Origin: Streptomyces sp. NBC_01454
GTDB taxonomy: Bacteria; Actinomycetota; Actinomycetes; Streptomycetales; Streptomycetaceae
Assembly: GCF_036227565.1 (NCBI RefSeq)
Contig: NZ_CP109460.1
Coordinates: forward strand, 930,001 to 994,000
Direction: 5' to 3'
Length of the DNA: 64,000 bases
The notes under the pieces: model-generated
Seen by the model: the letters and a program-made list of their open reading frames with translations, nothing else
The model's database searches: none
Told to the model about the DNA's origin: nothing
Program-made: the position numbers and the translations under genes
In this document: positions 42,687-51,965 of the stretch, one piece after another
How the letters are laid out: every line of letters starts with the position of its first letter
How positions within the stretch are numbered: the first letter of the stretch is position 1

Positions 42687-43853
42687 TCAGTGGCCGATCG
42701 TGCGGGCGATGTCCAGGGTGAGCCGCTGCCAGGGGTCCCGTGGGTCGCGCAGGGTGAGGTCGGCTATCCGGCGCAGCCGGTAGCGCAACGACTGGGGGTG
42801 GAGGCCGAGGCTGCGGGCGGCGGCGTTCGCGGAGCCCTCATCGAGGTAGGTGGTCAGCGCCGCCAGGAGAGGGCCGCGGCCCGGCCGGACGAGCGGGCCG
42901 AGGATCAGCCGGCTGATCTGTTCGGGGGCGGCGGCGGGTCGCCCGCCGAGCAGGGCCAGCACCTGGGCGTCGCCGTCCGTCAGGAGCCGCGCCGGATGGT
43001 GGGCGTGCGCGGGCGCCGTGTCCAGGGCATCAGCCGCGAGCCGGTAGGCGACGGCGATCCGGTCCTGACTCTCCCCCGAGATCGCACACCCCCGCAGACC
43101 ACGCTCCCGCAGCGCCTCCGGCGCGGCCGCGCCGGCCGCGGCGGGCAACAGCAGGACGAGGCGTGAGGCGCGCACCGTCGCCAGCGCGGTGGCGTCGTGG
43201 GCATGGCCGTCGAGCGCGGCCAGCAGCCCGAGAGCCGCCTCCTGCGTCACCGGCGGACCCGCCAGCGCGAGTGGTTCGGCCACCAACAGGCTGTAGGGGT
43301 CCGGGAGTTGACGGCCCAGCCGGGCGGCACGGTCGGTCAGGGCGCCGAGGGAGGCGTGCCGGCCGGCGATCAGATCGTCGAGGAGCAGCCGCAGCGCCCG
43401 GTCGCGGTCCCCGGCGAGGTCCTCGCTGGCGGCGGTGTACGCCGTGACCATCTCCTCGGAGAGCAGGTCCAGGATGGTCAGCGCCATCCGGACGAAGGCG
43501 AAGGCGTCGGGCGCGTCCGGTGCCGGCGTACCGTGCGCGACCTCGTCCGTGAGGACCGTCGCCGCGACCCGGTAGGCCCGCAGGACCGCCTGCACCGGGC
43601 GGCCGTCCGCGGCCCGCGCCGCCGCGATCCCGCGGAACCGCCGGAGATCGGCCGGGGTGAGGGCGCCGTCGGTGGCCCACAGTTCGAGCATCCGCTCCAG
43701 CGCCCAGGCGGCGATGGCACGGACCTCCTGGAGCCGGCTGTCGTCGAGCACCGCGTAGGCCGGTACCTGCGCACGCACCGCGGTGACGATCGAGGCGACC
43801 ACGCGCGGGGAGGCGGTCAGCTGCTGCCGGATGCGCTCCCGATCCTTCATCAC
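42687..43853 (-). CDS. PucR/CdaR-type transcriptional regulator
   Basis: 388 aa. The C-terminal helix-turn-helix (LLAALTTYLDEGSANAAARS, LGLHPQSLRYRLRRIADL) is the HTH_30 domain of PucR regulators; the middle has the GGDEF-derived degenerate region (ALGLLAALDGHAHDATALAT, RLVLLLPAAAG); the N-terminal half is helical. Family members activate catabolic operons for purines, proline or hydroxyacids. The start is GTG 43853, immediately followed by ATG 43850. Divergent from the hydroxyacid operon, its likely target. Confidence 0.9.
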   Translation of the reverse strand: MMKDRERIRQQLTASPRVVASIVTAVRAQVPAYAVLDDSRLQEVRAIAAWALERMLELWATDGALTPADLRRFRGIAAARAADGRPVQAVLRAYRVAATVLTDEVAHGTPAPDAPDAFAFVRMALTILDLLSEEMVTAYTAASEDLAGDRDRALRLLLDDLIAGRHASLGALTDRAARLGRQLPDPYSLLVAEPLALAGPPVTQEAALGLLAALDGHAHDATALATVRASRLVLLLPAAAGAAAPEALRERGLRGCAISGESQDRIAVAYRLAADALDTAPAHAHHPARLLTDGDAQVLALLGGRPAAAPEQISRLILGPLVRPGRGPLLAALTTYLDEGSANAAARSLGLHPQSLRYRLRRIADLTLRDPRDPWQRLTLDIARTIGH

Positions 43854-43964
43854 AGGGTGATGATGTCAGCCGCGCGTGGTGCGCACCGTGGTGGACGGGT
43901 CTTGTCACTGTCGCCAGGATCGCGGTGAGCACGGGGTATCGGCGACGAGAGGCGGGACGGACGG

Positions 43965-45134
43965 ATGGCGAAGCACTGGGCGGACTTCCAGTACGAGATC
44001 TATCTCCGCGGCATGACGGGCGCCGTACCACGGCTGCCCACCGATCTGTCGCGGCTGGAAGAGCTCACCGAGCAGCGGCTCGGCCCCGGCCCGGTCGGCT
44101 ATGTGGCCGGCAGCGCGGGCACCGGCAGCACCGCCGCGGCCAACCGGGCCGCGCTGGACCGCCGGCGGATCGTCCCGCGGATGCTGCGGGACGTGGCCGC
44201 CCGCGACCTGTCCGTGGAGGTCCTGGGCCGGTCGCTGCCCGCGCCGCTCGCGCTGGCGCCGGTGGGCGTGCTGTCCCTCATGCATCCGGACGCCGAGCCC
44301 GCCGCCGCCCGGGCCGCCGCGGCGCAGGGTGTGCCGTACATCCTGTCCTCCGCCTCGAGCACCCCCATGGAGGAGGTCGCCGCGGCGATGGGTGACGGGG
44401 AGCGGTGGTTCCAGCTGTACTGGGCGAAGGAGCGCGAGGTGACCCGCAGCTTTCTGCACCGGGCGAAGGCGGCGGGGTTCACCGCGCTGTTCGTCACCCT
44501 CGACACCCCGCTCCTCGCCTGGCGGCCGCGCGATCTCGACCAGGCGTACCTGCCGTTCCTGCACGGCGTGGGCACCGCCAACTACTTCACCGACCCGGCG
44601 TTCACGGCCGGGCTCGCCAAGCCGGTGCACGAGGACCCCGACGCGGCCGTGATGCACTTCGTGGGGATGTTCGCCGAACCCGGCAAGACCTGGCCGGACC
44701 TGGCGTTCCTGCGCGAGAACTGGGACGGCCCGATCGTGCTCAAGGGCATCCTGCACCCGCAGGACGCGCTGCTGGCCGCCGAGGCCGGGATGGACGGGGT
44801 GGTGGTCTCCAACCACGGCGGCCGCCAGGTGGCGGGCTCCGTCGCCGCCGCCGACGCGCTGCCCCGGGTGGCGAAGGCGGCCGGGGACCGGCTGACCGTC
44901 CTGTTCGACAGCGGGATCCGCACCGGCGACGACATCGTCAAGGCCCTGGCCCTGGGCGCGAAGTCGGTGCTGGTGGGGCGCCCTTACGCCTATGGGCTCG
45001 GCCTCGACGGCCAGGCGGGCGTGGAGCACGTCATCCGCTGTCTGCTCGCCGAGTTCGACCTGACCCTCGCCCTGTCCGGGCACTCCCGCCCCACCACCCT
45101 GACCGCCGACGACCTCCTCGAGGAGTCCGCATGA
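43965..45134 (+). CDS. FMN-dependent alpha-hydroxyacid oxidase (lactate 2-monooxygenase-like)
   Basis: 389 aa TIM-barrel flavoenzyme. LALAPVGVLSLMHPDAEPAA and YILSSASSTPMEEVAAA bind FMN, RWFQLYWAKEREVTRSFL is the conserved QLY region, and GVVVSNHGGRQVAGSVAAAD holds the catalytic His and substrate Arg. DSGIRTGDDIVKALALGAKS closes the barrel. It oxidises a 2-hydroxyacid to a 2-oxoacid (oxidase) or decarboxylated acid (monooxygenase). The stop overlaps the start of a hydroxyacid dehydrogenase gene (ATGA). Confidence 0.92.
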   Translation: MAKHWADFQYEIYLRGMTGAVPRLPTDLSRLEELTEQRLGPGPVGYVAGSAGTGSTAAANRAALDRRRIVPRMLRDVAARDLSVEVLGRSLPAPLALAPVGVLSLMHPDAEPAAARAAAAQGVPYILSSASSTPMEEVAAAMGDGERWFQLYWAKEREVTRSFLHRAKAAGFTALFVTLDTPLLAWRPRDLDQAYLPFLHGVGTANYFTDPAFTAGLAKPVHEDPDAAVMHFVGMFAEPGKTWPDLAFLRENWDGPIVLKGILHPQDALLAAEAGMDGVVVSNHGGRQVAGSVAAADALPRVAKAAGDRLTVLFDSGIRTGDDIVKALALGAKSVLVGRPYAYGLGLDGQAGVEHVIRCLLAEFDLTLALSGHSRPTTLTADDLLEESA

Positions 45135-46144
45135 CGCCCACGACTGATCCGGCCGCCGCCACCTGGGCGCAGCCCGTGAAGAACGTCCTCGCCGTCGTCT
45201 CCCCGCACGTGGGCGGGCGCACCGCCGGTGCCGCGCTGACCGGCCTCTTCCCCGGGCAGGCCCGGGTCACCGTCGTCGAAACGGCCGATGAGGACCCCAC
45301 GGCCCTGCGCGACGCCCAGATCCTGATCACCGGGCTGAGTCCGGTCACCGCCGCCCACCTCGCCGCGGCACCGGACCTGGAACTCGTCCAGTGCGCCAGC
45401 CACGGCTTCGACTACGTCGATCTGGACGCGGCCCGGGCGCGCGGCATCCCGGTCTGCACCATCGGCTCCAGCGGCGCCGAGAAGCAGAACGTGGCCGAGC
45501 AGACCTTCGCCCTGATGCTCGCCCTGGCCAAACAGCTGGTCCCCGCACACACCGCGCTGGTGGCGGCCGACTGGGCGCTGCCCCGCCTCCAGCAGTCCCT
45601 CACCGAGCTGTCCGGCAAGACCCTCGGCATCATCGGACTCGGCCAGATCGGTGCGGAGGTGGCCCGGCGCGCGGTCGCGTTCGACATGGACATCGTCTAT
45701 GCCGGGCCGAGGCCGCTCGCCCCCGAGGCCGAGGCCCGGTTCGGCGGCGCCCGCCATCTGAGCGTCGACGAACTGCTGCGCACCGCCGACTACATCAGCC
45801 TGCACGCCCCGCTCACCGAGCACACCCGCCACCTTCTCGACGCGGAGCGCCTCGCCCTCCTCAAGCCGACCGCGTTCGTCATCAACACCGCCCGCGGCGC
45901 CCTCATCGACCAGGACGCCCTCGCGGACGCGCTGGAGGCCGGTGCCCTCGCCGGCGCCGGTCTCGACGTCTTCGACCCCGAGCCGCCCACGGCTGCCCTG
46001 CGTCTGCTCAAGGCCCCGAACGTGGTCCTCTCCCCGCATGTCGCGGGCGTCACCCGCGAGACGCTGGTGCGCATCGCACTGGCCGCCGTGCAGAACGTCA
46101 TCGACCATCTGGCGGGCAAGCCGCTGCGGGACGTCGTCTCCTGA
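45131..46144 (+). CDS. D-2-hydroxyacid dehydrogenase (NAD(P)-dependent)
   Basis: 337 aa. LGIIGLGQIGAEVARRAVAF is the dinucleotide motif; CASHGFDYVDLDAARARGIP, INTARGALIDQDALADALEA and LSPHVAGVTRETL carry the Arg, Glu and His catalytic set. It interconverts 2-oxo and D-2-hydroxyacids. Co-translated with the FMN oxidase, so the pair would pass one skeleton through opposite stereoforms or regenerate the 2-oxoacid. Confidence 0.93.
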   Translation: MTPTTDPAAATWAQPVKNVLAVVSPHVGGRTAGAALTGLFPGQARVTVVETADEDPTALRDAQILITGLSPVTAAHLAAAPDLELVQCASHGFDYVDLDAARARGIPVCTIGSSGAEKQNVAEQTFALMLALAKQLVPAHTALVAADWALPRLQQSLTELSGKTLGIIGLGQIGAEVARRAVAFDMDIVYAGPRPLAPEAEARFGGARHLSVDELLRTADYISLHAPLTEHTRHLLDAERLALLKPTAFVINTARGALIDQDALADALEAGALAGAGLDVFDPEPPTAALRLLKAPNVVLSPHVAGVTRETLVRIALAAVQNVIDHLAGKPLRDVVS

Positions 46145-46518
46145 GACCGCTCCGGTATGGCGCGTCCGGGGCGGGCGAAGTCCGGTCCGGCCCACGGGAC
46201 TTCACAAGCCTTCCCCATGACTCTGCCCCGACTTTCGGCCATTGTTCGACTCCTCCGGTGAGCGGCACCGACCACCTCGGCGGGGCGAGGCGGCGGCACC
46301 CCGCCGACCGGCCACCGCCATTTCACGACAGCCCGGATCTGCCGGGCGCGCAACGGGTGTAGCGTCCGCCCGGAAATTCGGGCGTCCCGCCGGTCGGCCC
46401 GGGCCGTCCGGACGTCCCCCACCGGACCGCCGCGGGCGCCGGCGGGACGTCCGGCCCGGACATCCGTGGCCGGTCCGCGCTCGGCGACGGCCGCACCAGG
46501 AAAGGCGGACGTACGCAC
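46145..46518. other. 374-bp gap between dehydrogenase and MFS genes
   Basis: An 11-bp inverted repeat (CGTCCCGCCGG at 46383-46393 and its complement at 46439-46449) spans a 45-base interval and may close a leader structure. AGGAAAGG at 46498-46505 is the likely ribosome site of the next gene. No gene is seen. Confidence 0.5.
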
Positions 46519-47808
46519 GTGGAACCCCGTGGACGCACCCGTTGGGCGATCGGCGGACTGCTGGCCGGCGGCATCGTCGTCAACTTCCTCGATCGCACGG
46601 CGATATCGGTGGCGAGCTCCTCGATCGCCGCTGACTTCGGGCTGGATCTCCAGCAACTCGGGGTGGTGCTGTCCGCCTTCACCTGGTCGTACTGCCTGGT
46701 CCAGTTACCCGCCGGCATGCTGGTGGACCTGCTGGGTGTCTCCCGGCTCACCCGGGTCGCCTCCGCGCTCTGGGCCGTTGCCGGCCTGCTGACCGCGGTG
46801 GCCGGCGGGGTCGGCCCGCTCATCGTGGCCCGGCTGCTGCTCGGGGTGGCCGAAGGGCCGTCGATGGTCGGCGCCTCCAAGGCGACCGCTGCCTGGTTCC
46901 CCCTCGGTGAGCGCGGGATGGCGACGGCGATGTTCGACGGAGCCACCAAGCTGGCCAACATGGTGGCGTTCCCGGTGCTGGCGTTCGTGATGAGCGAGTG
47001 GGGCTGGCGGGCCGGCTTCCTGTTCACCGCCGCGGTCAGTGTGCTGTTCACGGCCGTGTGGTGGTGGGGCTACCGGGACCCGTCCGCGCTGCGCTCCCTG
47101 CGTCCGGCCGAGCGGGACTTCATCCTCCAGGGCGGGGCACGGGACACCGACCGGGGCGGCGCCCGGCAGTTCCGCACGGCCCTGCGCTCGGGCAGGATCT
47201 GGATCCTGTGCTGCGGCTTCGCCTGTTACGGCTACACCATCAACATCGTGCTGACCTGGATGCCCGAGTTCCTCCAGCGGCAGTTCCATGTGCGGCTGTT
47301 GCAGTCCGGCCTCTACTCGATGATTCCGTGGGCGGTGGCCACGGTGGCCGAACTGGCCTTCGGCGGCTGGCTGGTGGACCGGCTGGTGCGCCGGGGCCGT
47401 CAGCCGTGGCGGGTGCGCCGAACCGTGCTGACCTGCGGGCTGGTACTCGGCGCGACGATCGGCGCCGCGGGGAGCGCGGCATCGCCGGCCCTCGCGGTGT
47501 GCTGGATGTCCGCCTCCCTCGCCGGGCTGGCGGTCGCCGCGCCCGTCGCCTGGAGCCTGCCCGGTCTGCTCGCGCCGCCGGGGACGGTGGGAGCGGTCAG
47601 CGGACTGATGAACTTCCTCAATACGGCGGCCACCGCCGGCGGCGTGCTGCTCACCGGTTGGCTGGCGCAGGTGACCGGATCCTTCGATGCGCCCTTCGTG
47701 TGCGCGGTCGCCGTCCTGGCCGTCGGCGTCGCGCTCTACTGGTGGGCGCTGTACCCGTCCCCGGTGCCGGACGCGGCCCCGCCGGCCCGGCAGCTGGACC
47801 GCGTCTGA
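46519..47808 (+). CDS. MFS transporter (anion:cation symporter-like), contains a TTA codon
   Basis: 429 aa, 12 membrane spans. FLDRTAISVASSSIAADFGL, SYCLVQLPAGMLVDLLGVSR and FPLGERGMATAMFDGATKL match the ACS branch that imports organic acids and sugar acids. Codon 63 (46705-46707) is TTA, so translation needs the bldA tRNA. It follows the hydroxyacid oxidase/dehydrogenase operon and could import their substrate during stationary phase. GTG at 46519. Confidence 0.87.
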   Translation: MEPRGRTRWAIGGLLAGGIVVNFLDRTAISVASSSIAADFGLDLQQLGVVLSAFTWSYCLVQLPAGMLVDLLGVSRLTRVASALWAVAGLLTAVAGGVGPLIVARLLLGVAEGPSMVGASKATAAWFPLGERGMATAMFDGATKLANMVAFPVLAFVMSEWGWRAGFLFTAAVSVLFTAVWWWGYRDPSALRSLRPAERDFILQGGARDTDRGGARQFRTALRSGRIWILCCGFACYGYTINIVLTWMPEFLQRQFHVRLLQSGLYSMIPWAVATVAELAFGGWLVDRLVRRGRQPWRVRRTVLTCGLVLGATIGAAGSAASPALAVCWMSASLAGLAVAAPVAWSLPGLLAPPGTVGAVSGLMNFLNTAATAGGVLLTGWLAQVTGSFDAPFVCAVAVLAVGVALYWWALYPSPVPDAAPPARQLDRV

Positions 47809-47960
47809 GGCCGTGCCACGTCCGTTTCCGGCATGTCCCGCACCGCCTTTGCGGCTGCGTCCGGCGGGCAGGAGCTGTGGCTGTCGTCACAGATTTCGTG
47901 TCGTGCCCAGGGGCATCCCTAGTAGCGTCCGGCAGTTCTGGCAAGGGAGCGTGGAAGGCA

Positions 47961-48056
47961 GTGAGGCACACCGTCGGCCCGATCCGGCCCGGGTCCGGGC
48001 CCGCCGCGGGGCCGGACCGCCAGTCGCCGGCACCGGCCGGGGGCGTCCGCCGATGA
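47961..48056 (+). CDS. possible 31-codon leader ORF before the TPR regulator
   Basis: GTG at 47961 with GGAAGG directly upstream and a second AGGGAG further back; the peptide starts MRHTVGPIRPGSG. The stop TGA (48054-48056) overlaps the next start as ATGA. The regulator itself has only a weak ribosome site, so coupling is plausible. Low confidence because the composition is ordinary for non-coding GC-rich DNA. Confidence 0.3.
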   Translation: MRHTVGPIRPGSGPAAGPDRQSPAPAGGVRR

Positions 48057-49372
48057 CCGCGACCTCCGTCCTGGCCTCGTGTCTGGCGCGATTATCCTGG
48101 CCGCCGGAGCGGCTGGCCCGGGAGATCAACAGACGCTGCGGCAGCGGCACCATCAGCAGCAAAGCCCCCTACAACTGGCTGAAGGGCGCCTGCCCCCGCC
48201 GTCGGCTCCCCCACATCGTCGCCACCATCCTCTCCGAGCAGCTCGGTGAGCCGATAGCGGTCGAGGCGCTGTGGCCCCAGCACTTCCCGGCCGGCTCACC
48301 CCCGCTCCCCCAGGGCCCCACCCTGCGGCAGCCCGTGATGCCCCTCGCTCAGCCCACCGCCCCGGACCCGTTGACGGCCTCGGTGGACTGGCTGGTGACC
48401 GACGAGGCCCCGCCGCCCTCGCGCCACCGTGGGGAGGAGGTCCCCGAGGCCGCGGTGGGCATGCTGACCGTCCGGATCCAGCAGCTGCGGCAGCTCGACG
48501 ACAGCGCCGCCGGCGGACTCGTACTGGACTGGGCACTCGCGGACCTGCGGTGGGCACAGAAGCTGGCCGCCAAGTACGCCTACGACGCCACGACGGGTCT
48601 CCAGCTGCACCGCATCATCGCCGAACTCGGCCAGCTCACCGCGTGGCTGACCGCCGACCAGGGCATGGACGCCCTGAGCACCTCCCGCTTTCTGACCGCA
48701 CTGGGCGCCGCACGTGCCGCCGGCGACCGGCCGCTCGCCGCGTACATCATCTCCTGCATGAGCTACCGCGCCGCGTGGGCCGGGCGGGCGGAGGAGGCGC
48801 TGCGTCTGATCCGCATCGCCCGCAAGGGGACGGCGCGCGAGGACATGGGCATCGGCCAGGCGCTGCTGGCCACCCGTGAGGCCCGGGCCCATGCGGGCCT
48901 CGGCGACGAGGCGGGCTGTCAACGCGCGCTGGAGGAGGCCGCCGAGCTCAGCCGGTCCGGCCGGCCCTCGTGCGAGCCGCCCTGGGCGTACTGGCTCACG
49001 CCCGCGGTGATGGTGGCCGACGCCGGACGGGCCTGGCTGGAGCTGGGGCGCCCGCAGCGGGCGGAGACCCATCTGACCCGCGGGATCGACATGCTCCAGG
49101 GCAGCCAGCCGCGCAACCTGCTGCTGCACAGCGCCTCACTGGCCGAGGCCCGGCTGGCGCGCTGTGAGCTCGACGGCGCGGCGCAGGCCACCGCGGACGC
49201 GCTGGCGCTGACCGAGACCGTCACCTCGCAGCGCGCCCACAGCCGGCTGATGAGCCTGCGCCGGAGGTTTCTGCGGTACGACAGCGCGGTGGCCCGCGAG
49301 ATCGTGCAACGGGCGGACGATCTCCTGCATGCGGGCCGGACACCGCCGATGCGCCACGGCCTGGCGCCATGA
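48053..49372 (+). CDS. NsdA-like TPR regulatory protein, TTA codon near the start
   Basis: 439 aa. The N-terminal region (LAREINRRCGSGTISSKAPY NW split as a helical DNA-binding-like module) is followed by helical repeats from about residue 160 (DWALADLRWAQKLAAKYAYD, YIISCMSYRAAWAGRAEEAL, WLELGRPQRAETHLTRGIDM), the TPR-type layout of NsdA/NsdB regulators that hold back development and antibiotic production. Codon 14 (48092-48094) is TTA, making the protein bldA-dependent; the ATG at 48053 lies upstream of it. No partner gene is obvious. The assignment to NsdA itself is by architecture. Confidence 0.75.
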   Translation: MTATSVLASCLARLSWPPERLAREINRRCGSGTISSKAPYNWLKGACPRRRLPHIVATILSEQLGEPIAVEALWPQHFPAGSPPLPQGPTLRQPVMPLAQPTAPDPLTASVDWLVTDEAPPPSRHRGEEVPEAAVGMLTVRIQQLRQLDDSAAGGLVLDWALADLRWAQKLAAKYAYDATTGLQLHRIIAELGQLTAWLTADQGMDALSTSRFLTALGAARAAGDRPLAAYIISCMSYRAAWAGRAEEALRLIRIARKGTAREDMGIGQALLATREARAHAGLGDEAGCQRALEEAAELSRSGRPSCEPPWAYWLTPAVMVADAGRAWLELGRPQRAETHLTRGIDMLQGSQPRNLLLHSASLAEARLARCELDGAAQATADALALTETVTSQRAHSRLMSLRRRFLRYDSAVAREIVQRADDLLHAGRTPPMRHGLAP

Positions 49373-49529
49373 GCGCCTTAAGCGGGTCGGCGGCCCCCGC
49401 ATACAGTGCACATGCGCGGGAGCGATGCCCCTACGGCACGGACTGAGCGCGGGCCCGGCACCCCCCGCTGCACACCCGCCCCCGGGACCCCCTCTGACAC
49501 GGAACGGAATCCAGGAGAAACAGGACCCT

Positions 49530-50558
49530 ATGCGAGTCACTCACGCGGTACCGCTTGCCCCGATGACGACGCTGGGCATCGGAGGACCGGCCGCGGCCCT
49601 GATGGAGCTGCACGACCCCGCGGACTTCCCCGAGTTCGTCGCCCTGGCCGACGCCTTGCCCGGCGCGCCGGTCTGCCTGGGCGAGGGGAGCAATGTGCTG
49701 GTCAGCGATGCCGGATGCGACGGTGCCGTGCTGCGCATGAGCACCAAGGGCGTACGGATGACGGGGAGCACGGCGGACGGACGGGTGCTGGTCGAGGTGC
49801 AGGCCGGTCATCTGCTCTCCGACCTGGTCGACATGACCATCGCCGAGGGCCTCACCGGCATGGAGATGCTGGTGGGCATCCCCGGGACCACCGGCGCCAC
49901 ACCGGTCCAGAACGTCGGTGCCTACGGTCAGGAGACCGCCGACAGCCTGGTGGAAGTGACCGCGTGGGACTGGTCGTCGGGCCGGATGGTCACCCTCGAT
50001 GCCTCGGCGTGCGGGCTGGGCCACCGCACCAGCGTCTTCAAACGCTCCCGCCGCTGGACGCTGCTGAGCCTGGTCTTCGCGCTGCGCCGGTCCGAGCTGA
50101 GCGCACCGGTCGGCTACCGTCCGGTCGCCGCCGCACTCGACGTGCCGGTGGGGAGCCGGGTCCCCCTGGAGGAGGTGGCGCAGGCGGTGCTGACCGTGCG
50201 GCGGAGCAAGGGCATGGTGCTCGGCTGCAGCGGCACCGACAACCGGTCGGTCGGCAGTGTGTTCCTCAGCCCCGAGATCTCCCCCGCCCAGGCCGACGGC
50301 CTGCGCGCGCAGAACGCTCCGGTGAACCACTTCCCGGACGGCTCGGTGCGGGTGAGTGCGAGCTGGCTCATCCGCCGGGCCGGGTTCGCGCTGCGCAGCC
50401 CGGTCGTGCCGGGCGTGCGGCTGTCCTCGCTGCACTACACGCTGGTGGCCGAAGAGGGCGCGAGTGCCGCCGCCTTCACCGAGGCGATCGACATCGTGTT
50501 CCGGCAGGTCCTGCGGCGCACCGGGGTACGGCTGACCTCGGAGATCGACCTCCTGTGA
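49530..50558 (+). CDS. murB: UDP-N-acetylenolpyruvoylglucosamine reductase
   Basis: 342 aa FAD enzyme of peptidoglycan precursor synthesis. APMTTLGIGGPAAALMELHD and CLGEGSNVLVSDAGCDGAVL bind FAD; GMEMLVGIPGTTGATPVQNV and GAYGQE follow; NRSVGSVFLSPEIS holds the catalytic Ser, and the terminal SEIDLL the conserved Glu. ATG at 49530 with AGGAG-type site upstream. It stands apart from any cell-wall cluster, so it may be a second copy; a paralogue elsewhere would have to be checked. Confidence 0.92.
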   Translation: MRVTHAVPLAPMTTLGIGGPAAALMELHDPADFPEFVALADALPGAPVCLGEGSNVLVSDAGCDGAVLRMSTKGVRMTGSTADGRVLVEVQAGHLLSDLVDMTIAEGLTGMEMLVGIPGTTGATPVQNVGAYGQETADSLVEVTAWDWSSGRMVTLDASACGLGHRTSVFKRSRRWTLLSLVFALRRSELSAPVGYRPVAAALDVPVGSRVPLEEVAQAVLTVRRSKGMVLGCSGTDNRSVGSVFLSPEISPAQADGLRAQNAPVNHFPDGSVRVSASWLIRRAGFALRSPVVPGVRLSSLHYTLVAEEGASAAAFTEAIDIVFRQVLRRTGVRLTSEIDLL

Positions 50559-50650
50559 GGAGGGCGCCGACCAGGCACGGCACCGGCCGGGCCCGGCGGG
50601 CGCCGGCCCGCAGCCGGACTACGGGATGTCGCGGACACGGCCCCGGGATC

Positions 50651-50680
50651 TGCCGTCACATGCCGTCACATGCCGTCAGC
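50651..50680. repeat. three tandem 10-mers across a stop codon
   Basis: TGCCGTCACA occurs at 50651-50660 and 50661-50670, with TGCCGTCAGC at 50671-50680. The stop codon of the aminotransferase gene (50676-50678) lies in the last copy. Confidence 0.88.
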
Positions 50681-51923
50681 CTCCGTCCTGTGTCAGGACG
50701 TCATCCAACTGATCGCACATCCAGTCGAGTTGCTCGGCTTCGATGATCAGCGGCGGGGCGAGCCGGAGGGTGGAGCCATGGGTGTCCTTGGCGAGCACAC
50801 CGCGGTCCAGGAGCCGCATACAGGCCTCGCGCCCGGTCATCAGCGCGGGGTCGAGGTCGATGCCGGCCCACAGGCCGCGGGATCTGACGGCGACGGCGCC
50901 GCGGCCGATCAGTCCGTCGAGCCGTCCGCGCAGCCGCTCCCCCAGTGCGGCCGCCCGTGCCTGGTATTCACCGCTGCGCAGCAGCCCCACCACGGCATGC
51001 CCGACGGCAGCCGCCAGTGGGTTGCCGCCGAAAGTGGAGCCGTGATTGCCGGGCCGGATGACGTCGAGGACGTCATGGCGGGAAACCACGGCGGAGACGG
51101 GCACGATGCCCCCGCCGAGGGCCTTGCCCAGGACATAGACGTCCGGGGTCACGCCCTCGGCGTCGCAGGCGAAGGTGGTGCCGGTACGGCCGAGGCCGGA
51201 CTGGATCTCGTCCGCGATGAACAGCACGTTCTCGCGAGTGCACACGTCCCGTACGGCCTGGAGGTAGCCCGGCGGGGGGATGAGTACGCCGGCTTCACCC
51301 TGGATGGGTTCGAGGAGCACGGCCACGGTGTTCTCGTCGACCGCCGCTTCCAGCGCGGCGCTGTCGCCGTAGGGGACAGTGCGGAAGCCGGGGGTGAAGG
51401 GGCCGAAGCCGTCGCGGGCGACAGGGTCGGTGGAGAAGCTGACGATCGTGGTGGTGCGCCCGTGGAAGTTGCCGTCGGCGACGATGACGGTGGCGCGGTC
51501 CGGGGCGACGCCCTTGCGTTCATAGCCCCATTTGCGGGCGACCTTGATCGCGGTTTCGACGGCCTCGGCGCCGGTGTTCATGGGCAGCACGAGGTCCATG
51601 CCGGCGAGTTCGGCGAGGTCCCGGCAGAACGGGCCGAGGCGGTCGTTGTGGAACGCCCGGCTGGTCAGGGTGAGGCGGCCCAGCTGCTCCTGGGCCGCGG
51701 CGGTCAGCCGGGGGTGGCTGTGGCCGAAGTTGAGGGCCGAGTATCCGGCCAGGCAGTCCAGGTAGCGGCGGCCGTCGACATCGGTGACCCAGGCGCCCTG
51801 GCCGGAGGCCAGTACGACGGGCAGGGGCTGGTAGTTGCGGGCGGTGGCCGTCTCGGCCAGGGACACATGGTGCTGGGTGGCCGGGCCGGGGTGGGGTGTG
51901 CCGTGTGTGTCGGTGGTGGTCAT
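50676..51923 (-). CDS. rocD: ornithine-type aminotransferase (class III)
   Basis: 415 aa PLP enzyme. NYQPLPVVLASGQGAWVTDV, GRRYLDCLAGYSALNFGHSH, LPMNTGAEAVETAIKVARKW, GNFHGRTTTIVSFSTD, FIADEIQSGLGRTG and YVLGKALGGGIVPVSAVVSR (PLP Lys) are those of ornithine-oxo-acid transaminases. Last gene of the operon, 42 bp after the M20 gene. In context it may act on an omega-amino compound freed by the hydrolases rather than on ornithine itself. Confidence 0.9.
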   Translation of the reverse strand: MTTTDTHGTPHPGPATQHHVSLAETATARNYQPLPVVLASGQGAWVTDVDGRRYLDCLAGYSALNFGHSHPRLTAAAQEQLGRLTLTSRAFHNDRLGPFCRDLAELAGMDLVLPMNTGAEAVETAIKVARKWGYERKGVAPDRATVIVADGNFHGRTTTIVSFSTDPVARDGFGPFTPGFRTVPYGDSAALEAAVDENTVAVLLEPIQGEAGVLIPPPGYLQAVRDVCTRENVLFIADEIQSGLGRTGTTFACDAEGVTPDVYVLGKALGGGIVPVSAVVSRHDVLDVIRPGNHGSTFGGNPLAAAVGHAVVGLLRSGEYQARAAALGERLRGRLDGLIGRGAVAVRSRGLWAGIDLDPALMTGREACMRLLDRGVLAKDTHGSTLRLAPPLIIEAEQLDWMCDQLDDVLTQDGG

Positions 51924-51965
51924 GGTGCGGTCCTTGGGAGCGAAGGGCGCGGGGGCGCCGGGGGT

